A stretch of DNA of 11,664 bases from the NCBI GenBank assembly GCA_964400105.1, contig CAYNTG010000077.1, positions 1 to 11,664 of the forward strand, read 5' to 3'. Below the pieces are notes generated by a model, which saw only the letters and a program-made list of their open reading frames with translations, was not told the DNA's origin and did not search any database. This DNA is from CAYNTG01 sp964400105. GTDB lineage: Bacteria > UBP14 > UBA6098. Positions 1-6,603 of this stretch are shown piece by piece. Made by a program: the position numbers and the translations under genes. Within the stretch, counting starts at the first letter, position 1; each line of letters begins with the position of its first letter.

Positions 1-394
1 ATTATTGGAGAAACAAGGCATTCAGGGCGACAGTGAAAGCTATTGTTAAAGCGCCCACTATGGATGAGGCTAAGGCTTTGTTATCGCGGCTTTTAGCGCT
101 TAAATCGTTCTTTCCGGCATCATACCATAAGAGATTTTTTAGGTCGCTCGAACGGAATCTCGATCTTCTCCTCGCCTACAAAAACAGCGCGGATTTGCCA
201 TCTAATTCCAACGGCATCGAGGCCTGGAACAGGACATTAGAGCGCAAATTGAAGAACATGGACGGGTTCCAAACGGATAAGTCGTGCAAGGCGTTCCTTA
301 AGCTCTGGTTCAATGCTCATTCAATGAAAGTAAGTAAGTAGATAATATGTCAACTAACTACAAACAAATAGACCCATTTAACGCAACGCTACCC
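1..394 (+). mobile_element. Right end of an insertion sequence (partial, left end outside window)
   Basis: A transposase fragment runs in from the left edge and stops at 341. About 50 bp of non-coding sequence follow. The NHL-repeat gene read from the other side keeps alignable blade sequence (AIRYNNRN matching AIGFDGKI) down to about position 395 and then loses it. This puts the IS terminus near 394, so the outermost inverted repeat read inward would begin GGGTAGCGTTGCG. The exact base, and any target-site duplication, cannot be fixed because the left end is not in the window. The transposase plus the abrupt loss of blade homology are seen directly; the boundary is inferred. Confidence 0.6.
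3..341 (+). CDS. DDE-type transposase, C-terminal fragment (5' end outside window)
   Basis: The reading frame is open to the left edge (YWRNKAFRATVKAI...), so the first GTG in the window at 33 is an internal codon rather than a start. The visible 112 residues are basic. They contain SNSNGIEAWNRTLERKLK followed by MDGFQTDKSCKAFLKLW, which resembles the C-terminal (T/S)N-x-IE-x-(F/W)N-x-x-L-K-x-x-GF region of several DDE transposase families, where the glutamate is the last acidic catalytic residue. I cannot name the IS family. It reads toward the truncated NHL gene and is the probable cause of that truncation. It may be a working element whose remainder lies left of the window. Confidence 0.65.
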   Translation, partial: YWRNKAFRATVKAIVKAPTMDEAKALLSRLLALKSFFPASYHKRFFRSLERNLDLLLAYKNSADLPSNSNGIEAWNRTLERKLKNMDGFQTDKSCKAFLKLWFNAHSMKVSK

Positions 395-1013
395 TATTTC
401 GATTATTATATCTTATTGCAACTCGCAAAGGGCCGTCGAACTGGCCGACGCCGGAACCGTGGGTTCCATAAGTAACCCACCCCGAGCCTGTCATATCGTC
501 TATGCGGACGATACGATCTGCCTGAAAATCCGCAATGTAGATATTATCGGATTGACCTACAGCAATACCGGAAGGGCGTAAAAATTCAAAAACACCAGAG
601 CCTGTGCTTCCAAAAGAAAGCCATCCGGCACCGGTCATATCGTCGATCCGCGCTATGCCGTCGCTTGCCTCGTTGACCACGTATATCTTGCCATGTCGAT
701 CGAAAGCAATATCGCGGGGCCAATCAAATCCACCAAGGGCTATCCATCCGGCACCGGTCATATCGTCGATTCTGACAATACGGTCGTTACCCCGGTCTGC
801 AATATAGATTTTCCCATCGAACCCGATTGCCACGCTTATCGGTCCGTCGAACTGGCCGACGCCGGAACCATAAGTGCCATAAGTAATCCATCCCGCGCCC
901 GAGAAATCGTCGATCTTTACAATGCGATGATTATACCAATCGGCTCCCAGTATATCTATGCCGTGAATGCAGCTTGCAATGGATATAATAAATATTACAA
1001 TCGTATTTCTCAT
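378..1013 (-). CDS. NHL-repeat beta-propeller protein, exported, 3'-truncated by IS insertion
   Basis: A 211-residue product with an N-terminal signal peptide (MRNTIVIFIISIASCIHG). It is followed by about four and a half NHL-type blades of roughly 45 residues, each carrying a D-x-IYIAD or equivalent strand and a RIVRIDDMTGAGW strand. NHL propellers usually have six blades, so this one is short. The last blade starts normally (FDGPLRVAIRYNNRN), then runs into RVALR and a stop codon that lies in the IS end, so the native C-terminus is missing. Blades are also repeated at DNA level: a 27-bp stretch is identical at 621-647 and 744-770, and a 28-bp stretch recurs at 431-458 and 842-869. The start ATG at 1013 follows an AGAGAGG ribosome site. 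Likely extracytoplasmic; no enzymatic residues recognised. It may be non-functional after truncation. Confidence 0.75.
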   Translation of the reverse strand: MRNTIVIFIISIASCIHGIDILGADWYNHRIVKIDDFSGAGWITYGTYGSGVGQFDGPISVAIGFDGKIYIADRGNDRIVRIDDMTGAGWIALGGFDWPRDIAFDRHGKIYVVNEASDGIARIDDMTGAGWLSFGSTGSGVFEFLRPSGIAVGQSDNIYIADFQADRIVRIDDMTGSGWVTYGTHGSGVGQFDGPLRVAIRYNNRNRVALR

Positions 1014-1084
1014 AATAATCGCCTCTCTCTTCGATTAAAAGCAGGGATAAATACGCAGGTGCTCTTATACGGTGATTTCCTTTT

Positions 1085-2494
1085 CTATTTCAAATATACG
1101 ATATGTTTAACAATACTCCTATCGCCAAATTTTGCGCGAACCAAATATATTCCGCTGCCGACGGATTCTTCCGGTTGCCATGTGAATTCGGCCCTCATCC
1201 GTCCTTCGGACACCTTCTCCCAAAGGGAGAAGGAATTCCCTCCCTCTCCCGCTGGGAGAGGGACCGAGGGTGAGGGCAATTGCGCTACGCGTCGTCCGGC
1301 GAGGTCGAAAATCTCCACGCGGGCGGGTCTCAAACCCGCCCCTACGGGCGTATCGAGGAAAATCGTAACCGCCGAATTGAATGGGTTGGGATAAACCGAA
1401 ATCTCCGACGATTTCGGGAGAACGGATTCCGCGATAGCATTCGTGTCTGGCAATATCCTGCAGATTAGCGTATCGACCGATTCTGTGGCTGTCAAAACCA
1501 TCGTCGTTTCGACCGGATCGATGAAAAAACCGGACATAAAATATGCCATCCGAATATCGTATTCCCCCGGTCTCGGCGGATTAAATGCCGCAAAACCGGT
1601 AGAATCAGTCCATCGCGGCGTCCAATCCGAGGAATCCGCCGGAGACCACTCAACAAAAAGCGATTCGACCGGCTCGCCGATGATGTCGATGCCCTCGATA
1701 TAAATCCAATATGGCGATAGCAGAGCGGAATCGAGCATCGTAAAATGGATTTCCGGATTCGGGCTGGCAATCCCGACATAAACGGTTTCCACCGCCGGAA
1801 CGGAAAAGCAATCGGTATATGTCGCCGTAACGATATAATCGCCTTCGTGGTCGAGCGACAAAACGCAGCGACCGCCGTAATCGGTGGAGTCCAGAACATC
1901 CGGGACGCCGGTTCCATCGAAGCGACACAGCGCTTCCACATCGTTAATCGCGTCACCGATCGAATCCACGACCCAGACCGTGAGACTGAATCCCGGAACA
2001 CTATCCGGCCATAAAACAAAATCCATGCCGGTCAGACTGTCGGTGTCGGAAATATATTCAATATAGTATTCCGGCGCCGAATGATACCCGACACCCGAAG
2101 AACAAAAAACAAACAACGAATCATGAATCCCCGGAAGAATATCGATCGTTATCGAATAGTCGCCGAGCGAATCCGTTATCGTCATGAAAGGCAACGGACT
2201 CGTGAATGTCATCGCAAGGATATCTATATCCGTCGCGGGTGCTCCGCCAAAAAATGTGACCTTTCCCCCGGCATAGGCAGCATTAATCGATGGACATGAA
2301 AGAATTATCGCGACACAGAGAATCGGCAGAAACCTGAAAACCTTTTTTCGCCAGGAAGCGGTTTTCATTGTCAAAATAAAACAAGCGGACGCAGATAGTA
2401 TGAAGGCCGCTATATAGATCGCCGGAGTCGGCGTTCGCATGAATAGATTTACGATAAGAAATATCACAAAACCTAGAATAACCGATATCATCAT
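1085..2494 (-). CDS. Exported multi-domain protein with Por/T9SS type A C-terminal sorting domain
   Basis: I chose the ATG at 2494 because GAGGTGG lies 5 nt upstream; an in-frame GTG at 2506 precedes that site. The N-terminus has two hydrophobic segments (about residues 3-19 and 26-43), then MKTASWRKK and a signal-peptide-like stretch ending SINAAYA. An alternative start at 2368 would give just that signal peptide but has no visible ribosome site. The middle is three beta-rich Ig/carboxypeptidase-regulatory-like segments (starting at KVTFFGG, GFSLTVWVVD and NPEIHFTM). The end is a classic T9SS tail: VYPNPFNSAVTI, VEIFDLAGRRVAQL, SGIYLVRAKFGDR and a terminal lysine. Family knowledge says such tails direct outer-membrane export and are cleaved. 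Two palindromic repeats sit in frame inside this tail (see separate entries). Function unknown. Confidence 0.8.
   Translation of the reverse strand: MMISVILGFVIFLIVNLFMRTPTPAIYIAAFILSASACFILTMKTASWRKKVFRFLPILCVAIILSCPSINAAYAGGKVTFFGGAPATDIDILAMTFTSPLPFMTITDSLGDYSITIDILPGIHDSLFVFCSSGVGYHSAPEYYIEYISDTDSLTGMDFVLWPDSVPGFSLTVWVVDSIGDAINDVEALCRFDGTGVPDVLDSTDYGGRCVLSLDHEGDYIVTATYTDCFSVPAVETVYVGIASPNPEIHFTMLDSALLSPYWIYIEGIDIIGEPVESLFVEWSPADSSDWTPRWTDSTGFAAFNPPRPGEYDIRMAYFMSGFFIDPVETTMVLTATESVDTLICRILPDTNAIAESVLPKSSEISVYPNPFNSAVTIFLDTPVGAGLRPARVEIFDLAGRRVAQLPSPSVPLPAGEGGNSFSLWEKVSEGRMRAEFTWQPEESVGSGIYLVRAKFGDRSIVKHIVYLK
1191..1277 (-). repeat. 87-bp composite palindromic repeat, translated in frame
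   Basis: Bounded by GCCCTCA (1191-1197) and TGAGGGC (1271-1277). Inside are two perfect hairpins: CCTTCTCCC / GGGAGAAGG (1213-1221, 1225-1233) and CCCTCTCCC / GGGAGAGGG (1242-1250, 1254-1262), each with a 3-nt loop. The length is 29 codons, so the frame of the host gene is kept. On the minus strand it reads PSPSVPLPAGEGG, NSFSLWEKVSEGRMRA. The sequence style matches widespread dispersed bacterial palindromes. It falls between the VEIFDLAGRRVAQL strand and the EFTWQPEE segment of the sorting domain. Confidence 0.8.
1321..1341 (-). repeat. Short palindromic repeat (GGGCGGGT type), translated in frame
   Basis: GGGCGGGT (1321-1328) and ACCCGCCC (1334-1341) are perfect arms with a 5-nt loop, followed by CCTACGGGCG. 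Read on the minus strand it gives VGAGLRPAR inserted between FLDTP and VEIFDLAG of the T9SS tail. This is the familiar GTAGGGGCGGGTTT-type dispersed palindrome, here inside a coding region. Exact insertion borders are not determined. Confidence 0.7.
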
Positions 2495-2530
2495 TTCCCA
2501 CCTCACAAAACTGTGATAATCGATTGAAAA
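2492..2530 (-). repeat. Leader-like repeat, copy 1 (contains the ribosome site of the T9SS-tail gene)
   Basis: This stretch and 3101-3138 align over about 38 bases, with roughly 34 identities and one 2-nt gap (shared core CAAAACTG-GATAATCG). Copy 1 fills most of the 51-bp gap between the MerR gene and the T9SS-tail gene and includes the latter's GAGGTGG ribosome site and ATG. On the minus strand TCACA-GTTT-TGTGA could form a small hairpin just ahead of that site. Confidence 0.6.
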
Positions 2531-2545
2531 AATCGAGATATACCG

Positions 2546-2950
2546 CTATTTTGGTTTGTTCCCAAGAAGAGTCAAAACCTCTCGAAGCTCATCGCGAATC
2601 TCGCGAATCTTCACATCGAAATCATCCGTCGCTTTTTCCGAACAGGCCGCCTCGACATTGACGATATTGAAATCGGAAAGTGGTGTCGCGCCCGGTTTAT
2701 ATCCATCAGAGCGTAGCCTTTTGATCTGTCGTTTGGCCCCTTCGATCGTGTATCCCTCTGTATATAGGAGCTGCTTTATCAGTCTAACAATCTCGATATC
2801 CTTATTTCGATATGCGCGGTTTCCGGCGCGGTTCTTCTTGGGATGAAGGATGGAAAATTCGGTCTCCCAATACCGCAGAATATGGGCCTTCAAGCCTGCA
2901 AGCTTGGCAACCTCAGTGATCGAGTAATACATTTTCGTCGGCTTAACCAT
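2546..2950 (-). CDS. MerR-family transcriptional regulator (small)
   Basis: A 134-residue DNA-binding protein. Residues 8-30 (YYSITEVAKLAGLKAHILRY) form the MerR helix-turn-helix, followed by WETEFSILHPKKN and the wing region NRAYRNKDIEIVRLIKQLLY. TIEGAKRQIK (about 68-77) is the usual start of the linker helix. The C-terminus is helical and short, with no metal-binding cysteines or ligand domain; this is the compact HTH_MerR-SF type often found in housekeeping clusters. The ATG at 2950 has GGAG 5 nt upstream; a second Met at residue 7 is possible. It lies downstream of plsY, after a 214-bp gap that holds a palindromic element and a leader-like repeat, so it is probably not simply co-translated with der-plsY. 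Regulatory target unknown. Confidence 0.85.
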   Translation of the reverse strand: MVKPTKMYYSITEVAKLAGLKAHILRYWETEFSILHPKKNRAGNRAYRNKDIEIVRLIKQLLYTEGYTIEGAKRQIKRLRSDGYKPGATPLSDFNIVNVEAACSEKATDDFDVKIREIRDELREVLTLLGNKPK

Positions 2951-3012
2951 AACCGCTCCATTCTCCTGAGCTAATTTTTTTTAAACGACGCCATAACCAT
3001 TTCCAAATTCAC

Positions 3013-3079
3013 CGGTGGGACGGACATTTTTTGTCCGTTCATGCTCAAAGACGAACAGGCAGGAATGCCTATTCTACCG
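3013..3079. repeat. 67-bp palindromic element (GGTGGGACGGACA type) upstream of the MerR gene
   Basis: Two hairpins inside an outer imperfect inverted repeat. The outer CGGT / ACCG pair (3013-3016, 3076-3079) encloses ACGGACA / TGTCCGT (3020-3026, 3032-3038) and AGGCA / TGCCT (3057-3061, 3066-3070). The inner arms GTTC / GAAC also pair (3037-3040, 3053-3056). The two halves are diverged inverted copies of each other, as in small non-autonomous palindromic repeats. It lies in the leader region of the MerR gene. Confidence 0.65.
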
Positions 3080-3100
3080 TTGTCAAATTTGTCAACATGT

Positions 3101-3138
3101 CATTTCACCTCTCAAAACTGCGATAATCGTTTGTAAAA
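3101..3138 (-). repeat. Leader-like repeat, copy 2 (no gene follows)
   Basis: Near-identical to 2492-2530. On the minus strand it reads as a leader ending in GAGAGGTGAA and ATG, but the frame from that ATG ends after three codons. It lies 26 bp downstream of the plsY stop and upstream of the palindromic element at 3013-3079. It may be the remains of a lost gene start, or a mobile/regulatory repeat. Confidence 0.55.
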
Positions 3139-3164
3139 GACATTCAAAATTCATCGGAAGATCG

Positions 3165-3764
3165 TTACTTCATCGGCGGAAGCTCTTTGCCATTAAAAAT
3201 CCTAACTATGTTCTTCCGATGCGTGAAAAAGACGATTAACGGCATCGCGACGGCGATGATTTTCGCGTCGAGATTCCCAACACCTATTCGCTCACCGAGA
3301 ACGAATACCGAAATCGCGAAAAATATCACCGCTATCAGAGAACCGGCCGATACGAACCGCTTTATCAACAAGGTAACGACAAAACCTCCGAGCGCAATTG
3401 CCACAGCCAACGGTGCGATAACCAACGCCGCGCCGAGAGCGGTGTTAATCCCCTTTCCCCCGCGAAACCCGATCCATACCGGAAAGCAGTGCCCTAAAAT
3501 TGCAACGACCGCCGCGATACCGCGAATCCAGTCGATCTCTGGAGCCAAAACACCCGCTATCACAACCGCTGCAACACCTTTTAAAATATCGAAGATCGAG
3601 ACGACTATCGCATACTTAAGGCCGAGTCTGCGTGCGACATTTGTCGCTCCGGTAGCTCCGCTTCCACCATCCCGAACATCCTTCCCGGCAACTACTTTGC
3701 ACATTATGTAACCAACCGGTATCGATCCGAGAAGATAAGCTATTGCGACGATCGCGAGAACCAT
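3165..3764 (-). CDS. plsY: Glycerol-3-phosphate acyltransferase PlsY
   Basis: A 199-residue integral membrane enzyme, near the usual length. PlsY transfers the acyl group from acyl-phosphate to glycerol-3-phosphate, the first step of phospholipid synthesis in the inner membrane. Family motifs are clear: GSIPVGY (13-19), GSGATGATNVAR (34-45), GHCFPVWIGFRGGKGINT (91-108; glycine-rich acyl-phosphate loop) and a C-terminal HRKNIVRIFNGKE. Hydrophobic segments alternate as expected for about five membrane passes. The ATG at 3764 lies 4 bp after the der stop, so the two genes are probably one operon with coupled translation. der-plsY adjacency is seen in several phyla. No oddities. Confidence 0.96.
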   Translation of the reverse strand: MVLAIVAIAYLLGSIPVGYIMCKVVAGKDVRDGGSGATGATNVARRLGLKYAIVVSIFDILKGVAAVVIAGVLAPEIDWIRGIAAVVAILGHCFPVWIGFRGGKGINTALGAALVIAPLAVAIALGGFVVTLLIKRFVSAGSLIAVIFFAISVFVLGERIGVGNLDAKIIAVAMPLIVFFTHRKNIVRIFNGKELPPMK

Positions 3765-3768
3765 GTCC

Positions 3769-5082
3769 CTAACGATCCTCCTCCCGGTTTTCCTTGAAAA
3801 CGAGTTTCAGCGAGACCCCCTCGAATCCGTATTCCTCGCGTATCTTTCTTGCGAGATAACGTCGGTAGTTCTCCGAAACAAACCTCGCGCCCCTGCAGAA
3901 AAAAACGAAAACCGGCGGATCGGTGCTTTCCTGGGTCATATAAAGGATATTCGACCTCTTACCCTGCACGATCGGCGGTGGTATCCTTCCGACGGCGCTT
4001 GCCATAAATTCGTTGAACTCCGATGTCGTGATGCGTTTTTTCCGCTCGTCGGCTATCCTTTCGAGGACATCCAATGCCCTGCGAACGCGCCTTCCGGTCA
4101 GCGCGGAAAGTGTGACTATCGGCGCGAATCGAAGGAACTTTGCGTTGGCGTATATCTCCTTCTCGCGCTCAGCGGACGTCATCGTTTCGGCCTCGACGAG
4201 GTCCCATTTATTGATCCCGATGACAAGCCCCTTGATAAAATCGACAGCCATTCCCGCGATCCGCTTATCCTGCTGGTTAAACCCCTCTGTGGCATCGGTT
4301 AACAGGAATACTACATCGCTGCGTTTTATCGTGGCAACCGTCCTCAGCGAGCTGTAATAGCTGATCCCGTACTGCCGTTTTTTGAGAAGCCCCGCAGTAT
4401 CGGTGAGCAGCCATTTTCGACCGTTGTATGTGAACGGCGTCCCAATCGGGTCGCGCGTCGTTCCGGGTTCGGCATCGACGATGAGTTTTTCTTCCCCGAG
4501 TAACTTATTGACGAAACTGGACTTGCCGACATTCGGTTTTCCAACGATCGCTATCCGAATCTCGCTGTGAGCATCCTCGCCCTTTCCCGATTCCGGCAGC
4601 TTTTCGCCGATAAAATCGAGCAAGTCGCCCACGCCCCGGCCGTTCTTCGCCGATATAGCGAAAGGCTCTCCGAGTCCCATTTTCCATGCCTCTGCGACCA
4701 TCGGCAGTTCGATATCCCGGTCGATCTTATTGACTACGAGCATGACCGGCAGGTCTTCTCGGTGCAGCCTGCGTGCGATTTCAAAATCCTCCGGCGCAAT
4801 GTCTTTTTCGATGAGAAAGATCACCAAATCCGCCTCGCGAGCTGCGATCTCCGCCTGACGCGTGATCGTCAACTCCATCTCGCCCCTCGGCGCGGTGACA
4901 ACCCCGCCGGTATCGACGATCACAAAATCCTGTTCGGCCCAATTGATAACGCAATAATTTCTATCTCTCGTAACCCCTGGCGTATCATCGACGACAGCGA
5001 TATGTCTTCTGGCTATCCTGTTGAACAGAGTAGATTTACCGACATTCGGCCTGCCTAAAATAGCGACTACCGGCAGTCCCAT
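3769..5082 (-). CDS. der: Tandem GTPase Der (EngA), ribosome biogenesis
   Basis: A 437-residue double GTPase that acts in 50S ribosomal subunit assembly. GTPase 1: GRPNVGKS (10-17), DDTPGVTRD (32-40), DTGG (57-60), NKID (118-121), SAK (144-146). GTPase 2: GKPNVGKS (181-188), GTTRD (207-211), DTAG (228-231), NKWD (291-294), SALTG. The C-terminal ~90 residues are the KH-like domain that packs between the G domains, ending SLKLVFKENREEDR. Length is typical. The first G3 motif is DTGG and the second DTAG, the usual pattern for this family. The ATG at 5082 has GGAGG 5 nt upstream. A promoter with matching spacing lies at 5173-5201. Confidence 0.97.
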   Translation of the reverse strand: MGLPVVAILGRPNVGKSTLFNRIARRHIAVVDDTPGVTRDRNYCVINWAEQDFVIVDTGGVVTAPRGEMELTITRQAEIAAREADLVIFLIEKDIAPEDFEIARRLHREDLPVMLVVNKIDRDIELPMVAEAWKMGLGEPFAISAKNGRGVGDLLDFIGEKLPESGKGEDAHSEIRIAIVGKPNVGKSSFVNKLLGEEKLIVDAEPGTTRDPIGTPFTYNGRKWLLTDTAGLLKKRQYGISYYSSLRTVATIKRSDVVFLLTDATEGFNQQDKRIAGMAVDFIKGLVIGINKWDLVEAETMTSAEREKEIYANAKFLRFAPIVTLSALTGRRVRRALDVLERIADERKKRITTSEFNEFMASAVGRIPPPIVQGKRSNILYMTQESTDPPVFVFFCRGARFVSENYRRYLARKIREEYGFEGVSLKLVFKENREEDR

Positions 5083-5172
5083 CGCAACCTCCGTTCGTCG
5101 AAATACGCGTATAGCAATATATTACGTTCATACCTTATAAATAACATTAAGTCTTTTGCCCTAACTGGTTTA

Positions 5173-5201
5173 AATATAAGAATTATTCTCATGCAAGTCA
5201 A
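5173..5201 (-). promoter_or_regulatory. Sigma70-type promoter for der-plsY, with adjacent inverted repeat
   Basis: On the minus strand TTGACT (5196-5201) is followed by 17 nt and TATATT (5173-5178), giving a transcript start near 5166 and a leader of about 84 nt. Immediately upstream, overlapping the -35 edge, is a perfect inverted repeat AAGAAC-8nt-GTTCTT (5200-5219) that could be an operator. A second candidate -10 (TATAAT, 5256-5261) has only a weak -35. Confidence 0.6.
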
Positions 5202-5270
5202 GAACTTTCTAATGTTCTTTGTCAAATGCTACTTGTAAGTATTTGTCCCACATGATATTATAGTGTTTTT

Positions 5271-6563
5271 TCAATCATATCTCGACAATATATCCCCCTG
5301 AATTTCTGACAGATAGCCCGGTCCGACAACGATCTCGCCGTCAACAGATCGCTGGAGTTCTGCGACCGTTCTGTTATCGAGGAATAGGCCGTCGGCATTG
5401 AGAATGTCCGGCGGAAGGTAGATAATATCTGAGTCCGAGCCTGAGATGGCGTCGCGTATATCTTTGCCTATCAGTAAATTAGCTGCATCGACCGAGCTTC
5501 CCCAAAAACGATTTTCCACGGCGGTTATCCTCGATTTTACGCCATCGATTCCGAGATTTTCCGGGAAATACTTTTTCATTATCATTGCACCGCGAATTCC
5601 GGTAACGATCTCCACGAGGACTTTGTCGTAACTCTTTTTGATTGAGTAATTTAGGTTCGCGCTTTTCGCATCGTCGATAGTCATGCAAACCATGCCCACG
5701 CCGTTTTCGAGCTGAGGGAAGTCGCCGTAGTAACCAATCGGCGGTATCTCCTTACCAGCCAACAGGAAAAGCTCGTCCGCGAGCTGTAAAAATGCCGGGT
5801 TTTCAGAAAAATTCGCCATTATTCTATCGGAAAGGTCGATAATCTCTTCGGCAATTCTCGATGTAACGGGTCTAAGTTGCGTTAAGCCATCGCGATAGCG
5901 TGTTAACCCAATCGGCACTATCGCGCACGAAAGCGAATTATCGCCTAGTTTGTATAAGTCTTGAACTGTCTTTGTCAGTATTTCTGCGGAATCGTTGAAT
6001 CCGGGAACGATGACGATCTGGGAATGAACCCTGACGCCGCCGTCGGTCAACCTTTTTAGAATCGGTAAAATAGGTGCTAATCCATCGTTACGCAATAACT
6101 TACGTCGCATATCCTCATCGGTGGAATGAACGCTTATATAGAGCGGACTCATTTTCTGCTCTATAACCCGCTCGATCTCCCATTCCGGCGTATTCGATAG
6201 AGTTATGTAATTGCCATATAAGAAACTATGCCTTATATCCTCATCTTTTACATGAAGACTATCCCTTAATTCTTTGGGCTGCTGATCGATAAAACAAAAT
6301 ATGCAATTATTATTGCAGCGCCGAAGACCGATTGGATGTGGAATTATTCCAGTCGGCTCCATAAAAGGATTTTTAAGTAATATCGATAACTTGTTGCCAG
6401 ATCGTTGGATAACCAATTCGACAAAGCGTTCGTCCTCGATATAGAACTGCAAATCCAGCGCATCGTGGATTATAGACCGGTCGGCGGATATTATCGAATC
6501 GCCCGGAAGGAGACCGGCTTTTTCCGCAGGTGAATCTTGCGATATGTCGTCTATGAGGAGCAT
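5271..6563 (-). CDS. DUF512 protein: PDZ domain plus radical-SAM-type iron-sulfur domain
   Basis: A 430-residue protein of the DUF512/TIGR03279 family. Residues 1-65 are PDZ-like (SPAEKAGLLPGDSIISADRS). Residues 79-95 carry GLRRCNNNCIFCFIDQ, a C-x3-C-x2-C cluster (C83, C87, C90) typical of radical-SAM [4Fe-4S] binding. The next ~150 residues resemble the partial barrel (YGNYITLSNT, PLYISVHSTDEDMRRKLL, VHSQIVIVPGFND). The C-terminal half is the DUF512 region (VPIGLTRYRDGLTQLRPVT, IIYLPPDILN, VGPGYLSEI). The biochemical role is not established as far as I know. A der-linked position is known in other bacteria, suggesting a translation- or ribosome-related job, but that is inference. The ATG at 6563 matches the family start yet has no clear ribosome site, and a terminator-like stem lies just upstream. 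Confidence 0.9.
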   Translation of the reverse strand: MLLIDDISQDSPAEKAGLLPGDSIISADRSIIHDALDLQFYIEDERFVELVIQRSGNKLSILLKNPFMEPTGIIPHPIGLRRCNNNCIFCFIDQQPKELRDSLHVKDEDIRHSFLYGNYITLSNTPEWEIERVIEQKMSPLYISVHSTDEDMRRKLLRNDGLAPILPILKRLTDGGVRVHSQIVIVPGFNDSAEILTKTVQDLYKLGDNSLSCAIVPIGLTRYRDGLTQLRPVTSRIAEEIIDLSDRIMANFSENPAFLQLADELFLLAGKEIPPIGYYGDFPQLENGVGMVCMTIDDAKSANLNYSIKKSYDKVLVEIVTGIRGAMIMKKYFPENLGIDGVKSRITAVENRFWGSSVDAANLLIGKDIRDAISGSDSDIIYLPPDILNADGLFLDNRTVAELQRSVDGEIVVGPGYLSEIQGDILSRYD

Positions 6564-6571
6564 ATATAATG

Positions 6572-6593
6572 AAAAAAGGGGCTGAACACCCCC
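6572..6593 (-). terminator. Probable terminator after tRNA-Gly
   Basis: Minus strand: GGGG (6590-6593), a loop, CCCC (6578-6581), then six T residues (6572-6577). The stem is short, but position and T-run fit a factor-independent terminator for the tRNA 10 bp away. Only 8 nt separate the T-run from the DUF512 ATG, so it could alternatively control read-through into that gene. Confidence 0.5.
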
Positions 6594-6603
6594 ATTAATT
6601 TAA

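Noticed and set aside
431..869. Possible CRISPR-like repetition
   Set aside because: The repeats are in-frame propeller blades in a coding sequence, with irregular spacing and no spacers.
693..1394. 233-codon frame on the plus strand
   Set aside because: Runs antisense through two minus-strand genes that both have signal peptides and known domains.
3080..3095. TTGACA doublet as the MerR promoter
   Set aside because: No acceptable -10 at 16-19 nt on the minus strand; the nearest candidate (TAGAAT) is only 13 nt away.
3187..3711. Long open frame on the plus strand opposite plsY
   Set aside because: Low-complexity basic composition and complete overlap with a motif-confirmed plsY; a shadow frame.
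3763..4302. Open frame on the plus strand opposite der
   Set aside because: No family resemblance, and the minus strand encodes an unambiguous Der.
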